DNA of 64,000 nt from positions 62,001-126,000 of the forward strand of contig CANMVD010000002.1 in NCBI GenBank assembly GCA_947501275.1, read 5' to 3'. Position numbers and translations under genes: made by a program. The notes beneath the pieces were generated by a model, which saw nothing but the letters and a program-made list of their open reading frames with translations, was not told where the DNA came from and made no database searches. This stretch comes from an uncultured Tateyamaria sp. (lineage in GTDB: Bacteria; Pseudomonadota; Alphaproteobacteria; Rhodobacterales; Rhodobacteraceae). Shown piece after piece: positions 38,161 through 47,735 of this stretch (within the stretch, counting starts at the first letter, position 1; each line of letters opens with the position of its first letter).

Positions 38161-38721
38161 CTATTCGGTCACCACAACCTTTTCCATCCGATCGGGTTCA
38201 CCTTCCTGGATGGAGCCCGAGCGGGGATGCCCCCGTTTGATCGCCTGCACCACATCTGCGCCATCGGTCACGCGGCCCACGACCGTATATTGGCCGTTCA
38301 GAAAATACCCGGCATCAAACATGATGAAGAACTGCGAGTTCGCGCTGTCAGGGCTTTGCGAGCGGGCCATGCCGACCACACCTGCATCAAACGGAATGTC
38401 CGAGAATTCAGCCTTGAGGTTTGGCTGGTCCGACCCCCCTGTGCCTGCGCGGCGGTAATCGTAGTTCTGGTTCACGTTGCCGTTTGCCACGTCGCCAGTC
38501 TGCGCCATGAAGCCGTCGATCACGCGGTGGAACACCACACCATCATAGGCCCCAGCCGCTGCCAGCGCGGTGATGCGCGCGACGTGGCCCGGTGCGACGT
38601 CTTCGAGCAAATCAATGGTCACAACGCCATTGGCCTCGCCGGCGACGGTGATCTCGATCCCCGTGGCGAAAGCCGGGCCAGCAGCAACCAGCGCCAGAAC
38701 GGAACTGAATTTACGCAACAT
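38161..38721 (-). CDS. Exported cyclophilin-type peptidylprolyl isomerase
   Basis: This 186-residue cyclophilin has an N-terminal signal peptide (RKFSSVLALVAAGPAFATG). The core motifs VVFHRVIDGFMAQTGD (catalytic Arg in FHRV), RAGTGGSDQPNLKAEFSD, VGMARSQSPDSANSQFFIMF and FLNGQYTVVGRV are present. It should catalyse proline isomerisation in the periplasm. The start overlaps the end of the cytoplasmic cyclophilin gene by 11 bases: a tandem pair, one copy per compartment. Confidence 0.95.
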   Translation of the reverse strand: MLRKFSSVLALVAAGPAFATGIEITVAGEANGVVTIDLLEDVAPGHVARITALAAAGAYDGVVFHRVIDGFMAQTGDVANGNVNQNYDYRRAGTGGSDQPNLKAEFSDIPFDAGVVGMARSQSPDSANSQFFIMFDAGYFLNGQYTVVGRVTDGADVVQAIKRGHPRSGSIQEGEPDRMEKVVVTE

Positions 38722-39220
38722 CCGCAGCCACTTTCATCGAGATCATGCGATCGGGCTCGGCAGGTGGCTCGCCCCGCGTGATAGCATCCACATGCTCCAT
38801 TCCGGACGTGACCTGACCGTAAACGGTGTACTGACCGTTCAGGAAATCATTGTCCGAGAAGTTGATGAAGAACTGGCTGTTTGCGCTGTCTGGATTGGCA
38901 GAACGCGCCGCGCCAATGGAACCACGCGCGTGCGGCAACTTGGAAAACTCCGCTGGTACATCGGGTTGGTCAGAGCCACCTGTGCCAGCCATGCGGATGT
39001 TGAACCCGTCTTCCATGTCACCATGCTGCACGTCACCGGTTTGTGCCATGAAACCATCAATCACACGGTGAAAGGCCACGTTGTCATATTCGCCCGCACG
39101 GGTCAGCGCCTTCATACGCTCAACATGCTTGGGTGCCACATCGGGCAGCAATTCGATTGTGACGGTGCCGCCTTTCAGCTCCATCAGGATCGTGTTTTCG
39201 GGGTCTTTGATCTCGGCCAT
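38711..39220 (-). CDS. ppiB: Cytoplasmic cyclophilin-type peptidylprolyl isomerase
   Basis: This 169-residue cyclophilin lacks a signal peptide (start MAEIKDPENTILMELKGGTV). It has VAFHRVIDGFMAQTGD with the catalytic arginine, RMAGTGGSDQPDVPAEFS, IGAARSANPDSANSQFFINF and FLNGQYTVYGQV. It acts on X-Pro bonds of cytoplasmic proteins. It is first in the two-cyclophilin operon and divergent from pgk. An ATG three codons upstream is possible but less typical. Confidence 0.95.
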   Translation of the reverse strand: MAEIKDPENTILMELKGGTVTIELLPDVAPKHVERMKALTRAGEYDNVAFHRVIDGFMAQTGDVQHGDMEDGFNIRMAGTGGSDQPDVPAEFSKLPHARGSIGAARSANPDSANSQFFINFSDNDFLNGQYTVYGQVTSGMEHVDAITRGEPPAEPDRMISMKVAADVA

Positions 39221-39264
39221 GCGTGGCATCCTTCTTTAAGCGGTCGCCCCGTTCTAAGGCCCCG

Positions 39265-39292
39265 TCCCGGCAGGGACAAGAGCCTGCCGGGA
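39265..39292. repeat. Perfect 10-bp stem-loop between ppiB and pgk
   Basis: TCCCGGCAGG at 39265-39274 and CCTGCCGGGA at 39283-39292 are exact inverted repeats with an 8-base loop. It lies in the shared leader/promoter region of two divergent genes, 45 bases before the ppiB start. With no T-tract it is more likely an operator or leader hairpin. Confidence 0.6.
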
Positions 39293-39384
39293 TGGCGCGC
39301 GGGTATTGCCTCAAACGATAGATTGACCGCGCGGCGAATTCCCGCAATGGATGCGGCATCATTTGACTGCATGAGGGACGGACT

Positions 39385-40572
39385 ATGGGTTGGAACACAC
39401 TGGATGACATCGATATTGCAGGGAAACGCGTTCTGACCCGCGTCGACATCAACGTCCCGATGGAAGATGGCCGGATCACGGATGCAACCCGGATCGAACG
39501 CATTGTGCCCACCATCACCGACATCCGCGCCAAGGGCGGAAGCCCCGTTTTACTGGCCCATTTCGGACGCCCCAAGGGCCAGCCGATGCCTCAGATGTCA
39601 CTGCAACCATTGGTTCCGGCACTTGAAGCCGCATTCGGATGCCCGGTTGTCTTTGTCGAACGCCCATCGCGCGACTTTATTGACGCCCAAGCCAGCGATG
39701 CCGTTATCCTCGTCGAGAACACGCGCTTTTCTCCGATGGAAGAGGCGAACGATCCCCAAATGGCGCAATTTCTGGCCAGCCTTGGTGACATTTACTGCAA
39801 TGACGCTTTCTCGGCCGCGCACCGCGCTCATGCATCAACGGCTGGTGTCGCGCAGCTGTTGCCCAATTGCGCGGGCCGCCTGATGCAGGCGGAGTTGCAG
39901 GCGCTGGAGGCGGCTCTGTCCCACCCCAAGCGCCCCGTCGGAGCGGTCGTAGGCGGCGCCAAAGTATCAACCAAGCTCGACCTGCTGCAGAATCTTGTCG
40001 CCAAGATCGACGTCTTGGTGATCGGCGGCGGTATGGCCAACACCTTTCTTGCCGCGCAAGGGGCTGATCTGGGTGCCTCGCTGCAAGAAGCGGACCTGCA
40101 TGACACAGCCCGCGAGATCCTGAGCGCTGCCAAGGCCGCAGGATGCCGCATCGTCTTGCCAAGTGACGGGCGCGTGGCACGTGAATTTGCCGCTGGCGCG
40201 CCTCATGACGTAATTGTGCTGAATGCAGATACCCGACTTGAGGCAGATCAGATGGTGCTTGATGCGGGCGACATATCGGCTGTCGAAATCACCGAGGTGT
40301 TTGGCACGTTGTCGACCCTGATCTGGAACGGGCCGCTCGGGGCCTTTGAAATTCCACCATTTGATACCGCCACCGTGGCCGCAGCCAAGGCCGCCGCAGC
40401 ACAGACATCTGCCGGCACCCTGATCACCGTCGCGGGTGGCGGTGACACGGTCGCGGCCCTGAACCAGGCCGGAGTTGCCGAAAATTTCACCTATATCTCC
40501 ACCGCTGGGGGTGCTTTTTTGGAATGGATGGAGGGCAAGGAGTTGCCCGGCGTTGCAGCCCTGATGCAATGA
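39385..40572 (+). CDS. pgk: Phosphoglycerate kinase
   Basis: This 395-residue glycolytic/gluconeogenic enzyme transfers phosphate between 1,3-bisphosphoglycerate and ADP. Landmarks are the N-terminal [14 protein letters not shown] (substrate-binding Asp and Asn), [10 protein letters not shown], the hinge region [40 protein letters not shown] and the nucleotide-binding [11 protein letters not shown] and GGGDTVAAL. Full length. It functions with the two gap genes 27 kb away. Confidence 0.97.
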   Translation: MGWNTLDDIDIAGKRVLTRVDINVPMEDGRITDATRIERIVPTITDIRAKGGSPVLLAHFGRPKGQPMPQMSLQPLVPALEAAFGCPVVFVERPSRDFIDAQASDAVILVENTRFSPMEEANDPQMAQFLASLGDIYCNDAFSAAHRAHASTAGVAQLLPNCAGRLMQAELQALEAALSHPKRPVGAVVGGAKVSTKLDLLQNLVAKIDVLVIGGGMANTFLAAQGADLGASLQEADLHDTAREILSAAKAAGCRIVLPSDGRVAREFAAGAPHDVIVLNADTRLEADQMVLDAGDISAVEITEVFGTLSTLIWNGPLGAFEIPPFDTATVAAAKAAAAQTSAGTLITVAGGGDTVAALNQAGVAENFTYISTAGGAFLEWMEGKELPGVAALMQ

Positions 40573-40654
40573 TGCAATTTTTCCCGTTGGAGGGGACGCT
40601 GTCTGTCCCCATATCCAAAGCGGAAGAATTGTACATATAAACAGGGGGAAGCTC

Positions 40655-41431
40655 ATGCCAAGCTGGACACTCATCACAGGCGCATCGGAGGGAATGGGTG
40701 TCGAATTCGCCCGTCTTGCGGCGAACGAAGGGCGCAATGTCATTTTGACAGCGCGATCCGTGGACAAGCTGGAGGCGGTGGCCAAAGAGCTGCGCGCGCG
40801 CCCTGTTGAGGTCATCGTGATCCCCGCCGACCTGTCTGATCTCAAAGAAACCGAACGCATGTGGACCGAAGCCAGCGATGGGCGAGACATCGACGTGCTC
40901 GTGAACAATGCGGGGCTTGGCTACAACGGCGCTTTTGACGATGACGCAGGCTGGGCGCGCGAGATGGCGTCGATCAACGTGAACCTGATCGCGCTGACCC
41001 GATTGATGAAACTGGCCATTCCCCACATGAAGGCGTTGCCCAAGGCGCGCATCCTGAATGTCGCATCCGTCGCCGGATTTACGCCGGGACCGAATATGGC
41101 GGTTTACCACGCGACGAAAGCATACGTGCTGTCCCTCTCCGAAGCGGTGGCAGAAGAATTGCGCGGCACCAATGTGACCGTGACGGCCCTCTGCCCCGGT
41201 GCGACGGCAACCAACTTCTTTGAAGATGCGGATATGGAAGGTGTGCGCCTGCTCAAGATGGCCAAACCGATGAAAGCCTTTGACGTGGCCGAGCTTGGGT
41301 GGCTGCAGGCACGTGTGGGACAGCGTGTCGTTGTCCCCGGTTTCATGAACAAGGTGTTCGCCTTTTTGCCCCGCATCAGTCCGCGCGCCGTGACAACACG
41401 TGTCGCGGCACAGATCATGGGCAAGCACTAA
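40655..41431 (+). CDS. Short-chain dehydrogenase/reductase family oxidoreductase
   Basis: This 258-residue classical SDR has the NAD(P)-binding TGASEGMG motif, NNAG at VLVNNAGLGYNG, the catalytic serine in NVASVAGF and YxxxK in YHATKAYVLS. The Arg in TARSVDKL after the second strand favours NADP(H). The C-terminal PGFMNKVFAFLPRISPRAVTT is typical of a branch of fatty-acid/acyl reductase-like SDRs, but the substrate is unknown. It stands alone after pgk. Confidence 0.9.
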   Translation: MPSWTLITGASEGMGVEFARLAANEGRNVILTARSVDKLEAVAKELRARPVEVIVIPADLSDLKETERMWTEASDGRDIDVLVNNAGLGYNGAFDDDAGWAREMASINVNLIALTRLMKLAIPHMKALPKARILNVASVAGFTPGPNMAVYHATKAYVLSLSEAVAEELRGTNVTVTALCPGATATNFFEDADMEGVRLLKMAKPMKAFDVAELGWLQARVGQRVVVPGFMNKVFAFLPRISPRAVTTRVAAQIMGKH

Positions 41432-41554
41432 CCGTTTCGCGGTCTAAATCGCCGAAAATCGGCGGTTTGCTGCCGAAAAGGATTCACAGCGCGATTCGGC
41501 TATGGCATACTGTGCGAAACCGCCCATTCCAGAGGCGGACCTAAGGCCGAGTAT

Positions 41555-41854
41555 ATGACCCGCACCGCACGTCCCGCATTGGGCACATTTGCATTTTTTG
41601 CCATCGCATTTGCGCTTGGCCTTTATTTCACTTTCGCAGCAGTGCAAGGGGACTACGGGCTGTTTCAACGCGCTGAAATCGAAGCTGAAGCGCGGGCCCT
41701 GACCGAGCAGATGGAACGTGTACAGGCAGACGTCGATAAGATGGAAAACCTCACCAAGCGGCTCTCGGATGACTACCTTGACCTCGATCTTCTGGACGAA
41801 CAGGCACGCTCGGTTTTGGGAATGCTGCGCAGTGACGAGATCGTCATTCGGTAA
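41555..41854 (+). CDS. FtsB/DivIC-like septum formation initiator
   Basis: This 99-residue protein has one N-terminal transmembrane helix (GTFAFFAIAFALGLYFTFA) and a periplasmic coiled coil (ALTEQMERVQADVDKMENLTKRL) ending in the LDLDLLDEQARSVLG motif typical of FtsB. It should join FtsL and FtsQ at the division site. In many alphaproteobacteria this gene sits just before pdhA, as here with the TSUP gene between. Confidence 0.9.
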   Translation: MTRTARPALGTFAFFAIAFALGLYFTFAAVQGDYGLFQRAEIEAEARALTEQMERVQADVDKMENLTKRLSDDYLDLDLLDEQARSVLGMLRSDEIVIR

Positions 41855-42030
41855 TCCGAAGCGCGGCCTGATCTTCAGCGCGTCCCTTTCCCTGCCACCG
41901 AAAAACCTGCACAGCCAATATCTGTCACAGACTGTTTTCAGTGTTGCGAACGTGTATTCATGGATTGATCACATCTGGTCAGCCATGCAGCTTACAATGC
42001 CGGGCGACCACCAAGGGGGCAATTCTGGGC
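41855..42030. other. Intergenic region between the ftsB-like and TSUP genes
   Basis: About 175 bases. AAGGGGG near 42013-42019 is the likely ribosome site for the TSUP gene. I saw no terminator hairpin or operator. Confidence 0.35.
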
Positions 42031-42780
42031 GTGGAACTTGACTATAGCGGGTGGCAGTTGGTCGCAATCTTTGCAACATTCCTGTTTGCCGCAACGGCCA
42101 AAGGTGTCACCGGCCTGGGGTTTTCAACCGTCAGCTTGCCTTTGCTCGCACTAAGCGTCGGGCTCAAAGAGGCGCTGCCGCTTGTCATCATTCCCTCGGT
42201 GGCCTCAAACCTCACCGTCATGTTTCAGGCCGGACGATTCCGCGAAACACTACTGCGGTTCTGGCCGATGTTGCTGGCAACCATCCCCGGTCTCGTGCTT
42301 GGTTTGTGGGCGTTGGCGCTTGTGGATGGGCCGCAGGCCGGTGGTATCCTTGGCATTGTGTTGTTGCTTTGGTGTGCCTTTGCCTACGCGAAGCCGAATG
42401 TTCACCTGCCCAGCGGGTGGGAACGTCGCCTGGGCCCGATCAGTGGGTTTTGCACGGGGGTCGTCAACGGCGTGACCGGTTCGCAGGTGATGCCTTGCAT
42501 GCCCTACCTGATGGCCCTCAACGTTGAGCGAAACCTGTTTTTGCAAGCGATCAACTGCTCGTTCACCCTGTCGAGCCTGATCATGGCGATTGGCCTTACG
42601 CGTCTGGGTGTGTTCACCACAGACGCTGTTCTGGTCTCTGTTGCAGGTGCGATGATCGCCTTCTTTGGCCTTGCGCTCGGTGCCAAAGTGCGCGCCCGTT
42701 TGTCGGCAGAGGCATTCCGCCTCGCCCTGATTGCAATGCTGGTAGCCATGGCGTTCAGCTTGATTGTCAGGGCAATTTAG
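42031..42780 (+). CDS. TSUP (TauE/SafE) family membrane transporter
   Basis: This 249-residue protein has about eight hydrophobic segments and the TSUP layout of two similar halves (FAATAKGVTGLGFSTVSLPLLAL in the first, FCTGVVNGVTGSQVMPCMPYLMAL in the second, both with the GxxxGxxxG-type TG repeat). The family exports sulfite, sulfonates or related anions; the substrate here is unknown. The start is probably GTG 42031 about ten bases after AAGGGGG. Confidence 0.85.
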   Translation: MELDYSGWQLVAIFATFLFAATAKGVTGLGFSTVSLPLLALSVGLKEALPLVIIPSVASNLTVMFQAGRFRETLLRFWPMLLATIPGLVLGLWALALVDGPQAGGILGIVLLLWCAFAYAKPNVHLPSGWERRLGPISGFCTGVVNGVTGSQVMPCMPYLMALNVERNLFLQAINCSFTLSSLIMAIGLTRLGVFTTDAVLVSVAGAMIAFFGLALGAKVRARLSAEAFRLALIAMLVAMAFSLIVRAI

Positions 42781-42862
42781 CGCCTTGTTTTCAGACGATC
42801 CAAGCCCGCCTTGACCCTGCGGCAGAATATCCCTCGCACGCCCCGCACGAATCCTGTAAAAG

Positions 42863-42882
42863 ATAGTTTAACGCTAAACTAT
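42863..42882 (+). promoter_or_regulatory. Palindromic operator before the pdhA operon
   Basis: ATAGTTTAACGCTAAACTAT is a perfect dyad except two central bases and lies 21 bases before the pdhA ATG, between promoter and ribosome site (AGGAGGAGG). The lpdA promoter holds the same sequence with one central base changed. Confidence 0.75.
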
Positions 42883-42903
42883 TTCTCAGGAGGAGGCGCC
42901 AGC

Positions 42904-43893
42904 ATGGCCGCGCGTAAAGCCACCAAGAAACCGAATGTGTCCGCAGAAGAGCTTACAGCCTATTACCGCGACATGCTTTTGATCCGCCGCTTTGAAGAAA
43001 AGGCGGGCCAGCTTTACGGAATGGGCCTGATTGGCGGCTTTTGCCACCTTTATATCGGTCAGGAAGCTGTTGTTGTGGGCCTTGAGGCTGCGGCCAGCGA
43101 AGGCGACAAGCGCATCACCTCTTACCGCGACCACGGTCATATGCTGGCTTGCGGCATGGACCCCAATGGCGTGATGGCCGAACTGACGGGCCGCGAGGGC
43201 GGCTATTCCAAGGGCAAGGGTGGCTCCATGCACATGTTCTCGAAAGAGAAGCATTTTTATGGCGGCCACGGCATTGTTGCCGCACAGGTGCCGCTCGGCG
43301 CGGGCCTCGCCTTTTCGGACATGTACAAGGGCAACGACCGCGTGACCTTCACCTATTTCGGGGACGGCGCGGCAAACCAGGGTCAGGTCTATGAGGCCTA
43401 CAATATGGCCGAGCTGTGGATGCTGCCCTGCATTTTTGTCATAGAAAACAACCAATACGCGATGGGCACCTCCACCAAACGGTCAACCAAATCGCCAAGC
43501 TACTGGGAACGTGGCGCCGCCTACGGCATTCCCGGCGAAGAAGTGGACGGTATGGATGTTCTAGCGGTCAAGGCCGCTGGTCAAAAGGCGGTTGAGCACT
43601 GCCGCGCGGGCAAAGGCCCCTATATCCTCGAGATCAAGACCTACCGCTATCGCGGCCACTCGATGTCAGACCCCGCCAAATACCGGACCCGCGAAGAAGT
43701 CCAGAAGATGCGCGACGAACGCGACCCGATTGAACAGGTCCGCTCGATGCTGCTGACGGGCAAACACGCCACCGAAGAAGACCTCAAAGCCATCGACAAG
43801 GAAATCAAGGAGATTGTAAACGCCTCCGCCGATTTCGCCAAAGAGAGCCCCGAGCCTGCGCTCGAGGAACTCTGGACAGACATCTACGCATAA
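42904..43893 (+). CDS. pdhA: Pyruvate dehydrogenase E1 component, alpha subunit
   Basis: This 329-residue subunit is the thiamine-diphosphate-binding half of E1, which decarboxylates pyruvate. The ThDP motif is [57 protein letters not shown] and [20 protein letters not shown] (phosphorylation-loop region of the mitochondrial homologue) are conserved. The start at ATG 42904 follows a strong AGGAGGAGG ribosome site. First gene of pdhA-pdhB-pdhC; the palindrome just upstream is shared with lpdA. Confidence 0.97.
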   Translation: MAARKATKKPNVSAEELTAYYRDMLLIRRFEEKAGQLYGMGLIGGFCHLYIGQEAVVVGLEAAASEGDKRITSYRDHGHMLACGMDPNGVMAELTGREGGYSKGKGGSMHMFSKEKHFYGGHGIVAAQVPLGAGLAFSDMYKGNDRVTFTYFGDGAANQGQVYEAYNMAELWMLPCIFVIENNQYAMGTSTKRSTKSPSYWERGAAYGIPGEEVDGMDVLAVKAAGQKAVEHCRAGKGPYILEIKTYRYRGHSMSDPAKYRTREEVQKMRDERDPIEQVRSMLLTGKHATEEDLKAIDKEIKEIVNASADFAKESPEPALEELWTDIYA

Positions 43894-43906
43894 GGGGACA
43901 GAACTT

Positions 43907-45289
43907 ATGGCAACCGAAATTCTCATGCCCGCGCTCTCCCCGACGATGGAGGAAGGCACGCTCGCTAAATGGCTCGTGAAAGAGGGCGATACGGTATCGT
44001 CCGGTGACATCATGGCCGAGATCGAAACAGACAAGGCCACGATGGAGTTCGAGGCCGTTGACGAAGGCATCGTCGGCAAGATCCTCATCGAGGAAGGCAC
44101 CGAAGGCGTCAAGGTCAACACGCCAATCGCCGTTCTGATCGAAGAAGGCGAAAGCGCCGACGACATCGAAGCCTCCAGCGCTCCAGCCCCGGCGGCCCTG
44201 TCCGGCGAAGAAGGCAAGGCCGCAGCGCCCGCGACCGCGTCAACCCCGTCCGAGCCGCCCGTCGCGCCTTCTGTCGACCTCAGCCCCGATTACCCCGAGG
44301 GCACAGCCATGAAGACGCAAACAGTGCGCGAAGCACTGCGCGACGCCATGGCCGAAGAAATGCGCAATGACGACACCGTCTTTCTCATGGGCGAAGAAGT
44401 GGCCGAATACCAAGGCGCCTATAAGGTCTCTCAGGGGCTGTTGGACGAGTTCGGCTCCAAACGGGTGATCGACACGCCCATCACCGAGCACGGCTTTGCA
44501 GGCATCGGTGTCGGCGCTGCCTTTGGTGGTCTACGTCCCATCGTGGAATTCATGACGTGGAACTTTGCCATGCAGGCGATTGACCAAATCCTGAACTCCG
44601 CGGCCAAGACGCTCTATATGTCCGGTGGGCAAATGGGTGCGCCTATGGTGTTCCGTGGCCCCAACGGTGCGGCTGCCCGCGTGGGCGCTCAGCACTCTCA
44701 GGACTATGCTGCATGGTACATGCAAGTGCCCGGTCTCAAAGTGGTCATGCCCTACTCTGCCGCCGATGCCAAAGGTCTGATGAAGACTGCCATTCGCGAC
44801 AACAACCCGGTGTGTTTCCTCGAAAACGAAATTCTCTACGGTCGTACATTCGATGTGCCTGACATGGATGATTTCACCATCCCCTTCGGCAAGGCCCGCA
44901 TCTGGCGCGAAGGCTCGGACGTGACCATCGTGTCCTTCGGGATCGGGATGCAATACGCATTGGAAGCGGCGGACAAACTGGCCGAAGACGGCATCAGCGC
45001 CGAAGTGATCGACCTGCGCACCCTGCGTCCGATGGACACCGGCACGATCCTTAACTCTGTCATGAAAACAAACCGTTGCGTGACTGTTGAGGAAGGTTGG
45101 CCGCAGGGCTGTGTCGGCAACTACATCAGCTCGGTGATCATGCAGGAGGCTTTTGATTACCTCGATGCACCAGTGATCAACTGTACCGGCAAGGACGTGC
45201 CCATGCCTTACGCTGCCAATCTCGAAAAACACGCGCTGATCACAACCGATGAAGTCGTGGCCGCCGTGAAACAAGTCACCTACCGCTAA
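43907..45289 (+). CDS. pdhB: Pyruvate dehydrogenase E1 component, beta subunit with N-terminal lipoyl domain
   Basis: This 460-residue protein starts with a complete lipoyl domain (residues 1-80; lipoylated lysine in [12 protein letters not shown]), then a Pro/Ala linker, and from about residue 130 the transketolase-like E1-beta ([51 protein letters not shown]). An E1-beta with its own lipoyl domain is characteristic of alphaproteobacterial complexes. The lipoyl part nearly duplicates that of PdhC. It lies 13 bases after pdhA. Confidence 0.97.
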   Translation: MATEILMPALSPTMEEGTLAKWLVKEGDTVSSGDIMAEIETDKATMEFEAVDEGIVGKILIEEGTEGVKVNTPIAVLIEEGESADDIEASSAPAPAALSGEEGKAAAPATASTPSEPPVAPSVDLSPDYPEGTAMKTQTVREALRDAMAEEMRNDDTVFLMGEEVAEYQGAYKVSQGLLDEFGSKRVIDTPITEHGFAGIGVGAAFGGLRPIVEFMTWNFAMQAIDQILNSAAKTLYMSGGQMGAPMVFRGPNGAAARVGAQHSQDYAAWYMQVPGLKVVMPYSAADAKGLMKTAIRDNNPVCFLENEILYGRTFDVPDMDDFTIPFGKARIWREGSDVTIVSFGIGMQYALEAADKLAEDGISAEVIDLRTLRPMDTGTILNSVMKTNRCVTVEEGWPQGCVGNYISSVIMQEAFDYLDAPVINCTGKDVPMPYAANLEKHALITTDEVVAAVKQVTYR

Positions 45290-45300
45290 GGAGCCGGACA

Positions 45301-46593
45301 ATGCCCATTGAAATTCTCATGCCCGCGCTCTCTCCGACTATGGAAGAAGGAACGCTTGCGAAATGGTTGGTGAAGGAAGGTGACTCGGTATCGTCCGGTG
45401 ACCTTCTTGCCGAGATCGAGACCGACAAGGCCACCATGGAATTCGAAGCCGTGGACGAAGGAGTCGTTGGCAAGATCCTGATCGCCGAAGGCTCCGAAGG
45501 CGTCAAGGTCAACGAAGTGATCGCAGTGCTGCTTGAGGATGGCGAAAGCGCGGATGACATCGGCACAGCCTCTGCGCCAGCCCCCAAAACTGAGGCGGCA
45601 CCTGAAGCAAAGGCCGAACCGGACGCGCCGGCATCGGCCACCCCTGCCCCTGCCGCGCCCAAAGCGGATGGCAAGCGCATCTTTGCCTCCCCGCTTGCAC
45701 GGCGCATCGCTGCTCAAAAAGGTCTCGACCTGAGCGCGATCAAGGGAACAGGCCCGCACGGCCGCATTGTGAAGGCTGACGTCGAAAAGGCAGAAGCTGC
45801 GCCCGCCGCCAAACCGCAGGCAGCAGCATCTGCCGCACCGGCAGGGACTGCGATGGCGTCTGGTCCTTCCAGCGACACCGTTGCCAAGATGTATGCAGAC
45901 CGCGAATATGAAGAGGTTGCATTAGACGGTATGCGCAAAACCATTGCCGCGCGCCTGACCGAAGCCAAACAGTCTGTACCGCATTTCTACTTGCGTCGTG
46001 ATATCGAACTTGATGCGCTGCTCGCTTTCCGCAGCCAACTGAACAAGACGCTGGAACCACGCGGGATCAAACTGTCGGTTAATGACTTTATCATCAAGGC
46101 CTGCGCATTGGCCTTGCAGCAAGTGCCTGATGCCAACGCCGTCTGGGCAGGCGACAAGATGTTGTCTCTGAAACCATCGGACGTCGCCGTAGCCGTAGCG
46201 ATTGAGGGCGGATTGTTCACGCCGGTCCTGAAAGATGCAGATATGAAGTCCCTGTCGGCCTTGTCCACAGAGATGAAAGATCTCGCCGCGCGGGCCCGCG
46301 AGCGCAAACTCGCGCCACATGAGTATCAAGGCGGCAGCTTTGCGATCTCAAATCTGGGCATGTTCGGGATCGACAATTTCGACGCGATCATCAACCCACC
46401 ACATGCCGCGATCCTTGCCGTCGGCGCCGGTGCCAAGAAACCGATTGTCGGGACGGATGGCGAAATCAAAGTGGCCACCGTCATGTCGACAACCTTGTCG
46501 GTTGATCACCGCGTCATTGACGGCGCACTTGGCGCCAACCTGCTGAACGCGATCAAAGACAATCTGGAAAACCCCATGGCAATGCTCGCTTAG
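45301..46593 (+). CDS. pdhC: Dihydrolipoamide acetyltransferase (E2 of pyruvate dehydrogenase)
   Basis: This 430-residue core enzyme is ordered lipoyl domain (1-80, [12 protein letters not shown]), Ala/Pro linker, peripheral subunit-binding domain around 122-158 ([33 protein letters not shown]) and catalytic domain from about 200, with the active-site [20 protein letters not shown] near the C-terminus. It transfers the acetyl group from lipoamide to coenzyme A. It lies 11 bases after pdhB and ends the operon. Confidence 0.97.
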   Translation: MPIEILMPALSPTMEEGTLAKWLVKEGDSVSSGDLLAEIETDKATMEFEAVDEGVVGKILIAEGSEGVKVNEVIAVLLEDGESADDIGTASAPAPKTEAAPEAKAEPDAPASATPAPAAPKADGKRIFASPLARRIAAQKGLDLSAIKGTGPHGRIVKADVEKAEAAPAAKPQAAASAAPAGTAMASGPSSDTVAKMYADREYEEVALDGMRKTIAARLTEAKQSVPHFYLRRDIELDALLAFRSQLNKTLEPRGIKLSVNDFIIKACALALQQVPDANAVWAGDKMLSLKPSDVAVAVAIEGGLFTPVLKDADMKSLSALSTEMKDLAARARERKLAPHEYQGGSFAISNLGMFGIDNFDAIINPPHAAILAVGAGAKKPIVGTDGEIKVATVMSTTLSVDHRVIDGALGANLLNAIKDNLENPMAMLA

Positions 46594-46771
46594 AGCGCAC
46601 CGGATTTGACCTGAAATACCGGACACCACCTGACGCGCAAACGTTCTGGAGTCCAGACAGCGCCAGGTGGTTCAATCACATCAAGAAAACGGGCTTTCAC
46701 CTTCTTCTGACCGAAAATACCACGGGGGAAGGCGCGACAGCGCCGGGGGCAGAGCCCCCCAAAAACAAAAC
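46594..46771. repeat. Palindrome-rich intergenic element after pdhC
   Basis: Several dyads are stacked here. ACCACCTGACGC (46625-46636) pairs with GCGCCAGGTGGT (46660-46671) around an inner hairpin TCTGGA-G-TCCAGA (46645-46657), forming a 47-base nested palindrome. Then come GGCGC-GACA-GCGCC (46731-46744) and GGGGGC-AGA-GCCCCC (46745-46759). This resembles the dispersed palindromic elements seen between Rhodobacteraceae genes, though I cannot check copy number. Confidence 0.55.
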
Positions 46772-46802
46772 AAAGGCCGGAGCGTTGCTCCGGCCTTTTC
46801 AA
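46772..46802. terminator. Terminator between pdhC and cysE
   Basis: GGCCGGAGC and GCTCCGGCC form a 9-bp stem with a 3-base loop, flanked by AAA and TTTT, so it may serve both convergent transcripts. Confidence 0.9.
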
Positions 46803-46824
46803 CTTTAAAACATGTGCAAGAAAC

Positions 46825-47634
46825 TCAGTGGTCCTTGCCCAGCATGTGGTTCATCGAAACGGACGGTTGATCGCACCCTGCCTCTCCCACAATGCGCGCC
46901 GGAATTCCGGCAACCGTCTTGCATGGGGGCACTTCTTCAAGAACGACCGACCCGGCAGCCACCCTGCTGCAATCGCCGATCTTGATATTGCCAAGCACCT
47001 TGGCGCCAGCACCAATCAACACGCCATTGCCAATCTTGGGATGGCGGTCTTCTTCTTCCTTGCCCGTCCCGCCCAGTGTCACAGAATGCAACATCGACAC
47101 ATTGTCACCGACAACAGCCGTTTCACCAATGACGATGGAATGGGCATGGTCAATCATAATGCCTTTGCCGATCTTGGCTGCCGGGTGGATGTCCACGCCA
47201 AAAATCTCGGACACACGCATCTGGAAGAAATAGGCCAGGTCTGTGTGCCCCTCTTGCCAAAGGAAGTGGCCAACACGATATGCCTGCATCGCCTGATATC
47301 CTTTGAAATAAAGGATAGGCTGCACCAACCGGTGACATGCCGGGTCACGCTCATATACCGCAACCAGGTCGGCCCGTGAGGCTTCAACCAATGCAGGAGA
47401 CTTCTGATAAGCCTCTTCGACGATCTCGCGCACCACAACCATTGACATCTCGTTGGACGCCAGCTTGGCAGCAATCCGATAAGACAATGCCTTCTCGATT
47501 GATTTGTGATGCAGGATACAGGCATGCACAAAACCACCGATCAAAGGTTCGTCCGTCACCGCCTGGCGCGCCTCATCCGTAATCTGATCCCACACTGGAT
47601 CGACACTCGTGATATTCGTTCTCAGATCAGCCAT
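46825..47634 (-). CDS. cysE: Serine O-acetyltransferase
   Basis: This 269-residue enzyme makes O-acetylserine for cysteine synthesis. An N-terminal helical domain (residues 1-140) is followed by a left-handed beta-helix of hexapeptide repeats (DIHPAAKIGKGIMIDHAHSIVIGETAVVGDN), with catalytic residues in the MIDHAHSIVIGE segment, and a C-terminal tail (SVSMNHMLGKDH) of the kind that inserts into cysteine synthase in other SATs. Single gene; it converges with the pdh operon. Confidence 0.96.
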   Translation of the reverse strand: MADLRTNITSVDPVWDQITDEARQAVTDEPLIGGFVHACILHHKSIEKALSYRIAAKLASNEMSMVVVREIVEEAYQKSPALVEASRADLVAVYERDPACHRLVQPILYFKGYQAMQAYRVGHFLWQEGHTDLAYFFQMRVSEIFGVDIHPAAKIGKGIMIDHAHSIVIGETAVVGDNVSMLHSVTLGGTGKEEEDRHPKIGNGVLIGAGAKVLGNIKIGDCSRVAAGSVVLEEVPPCKTVAGIPARIVGEAGCDQPSVSMNHMLGKDH

Positions 47635-47735
47635 GGTCAGTCCTTTCCCAGATCACATACCTTAGATAAGGTCGTTTCGCCAAACGCAAACCTGTGATGG
47701 GGGATATTGCCAATCGCGATATGTGAAAAACGCAA

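Noticed and set aside
46594-46800. CRISPR-like array
   Set aside because: Repeats are inverted hairpins of different sequence, not evenly spaced direct repeats with unique spacers.
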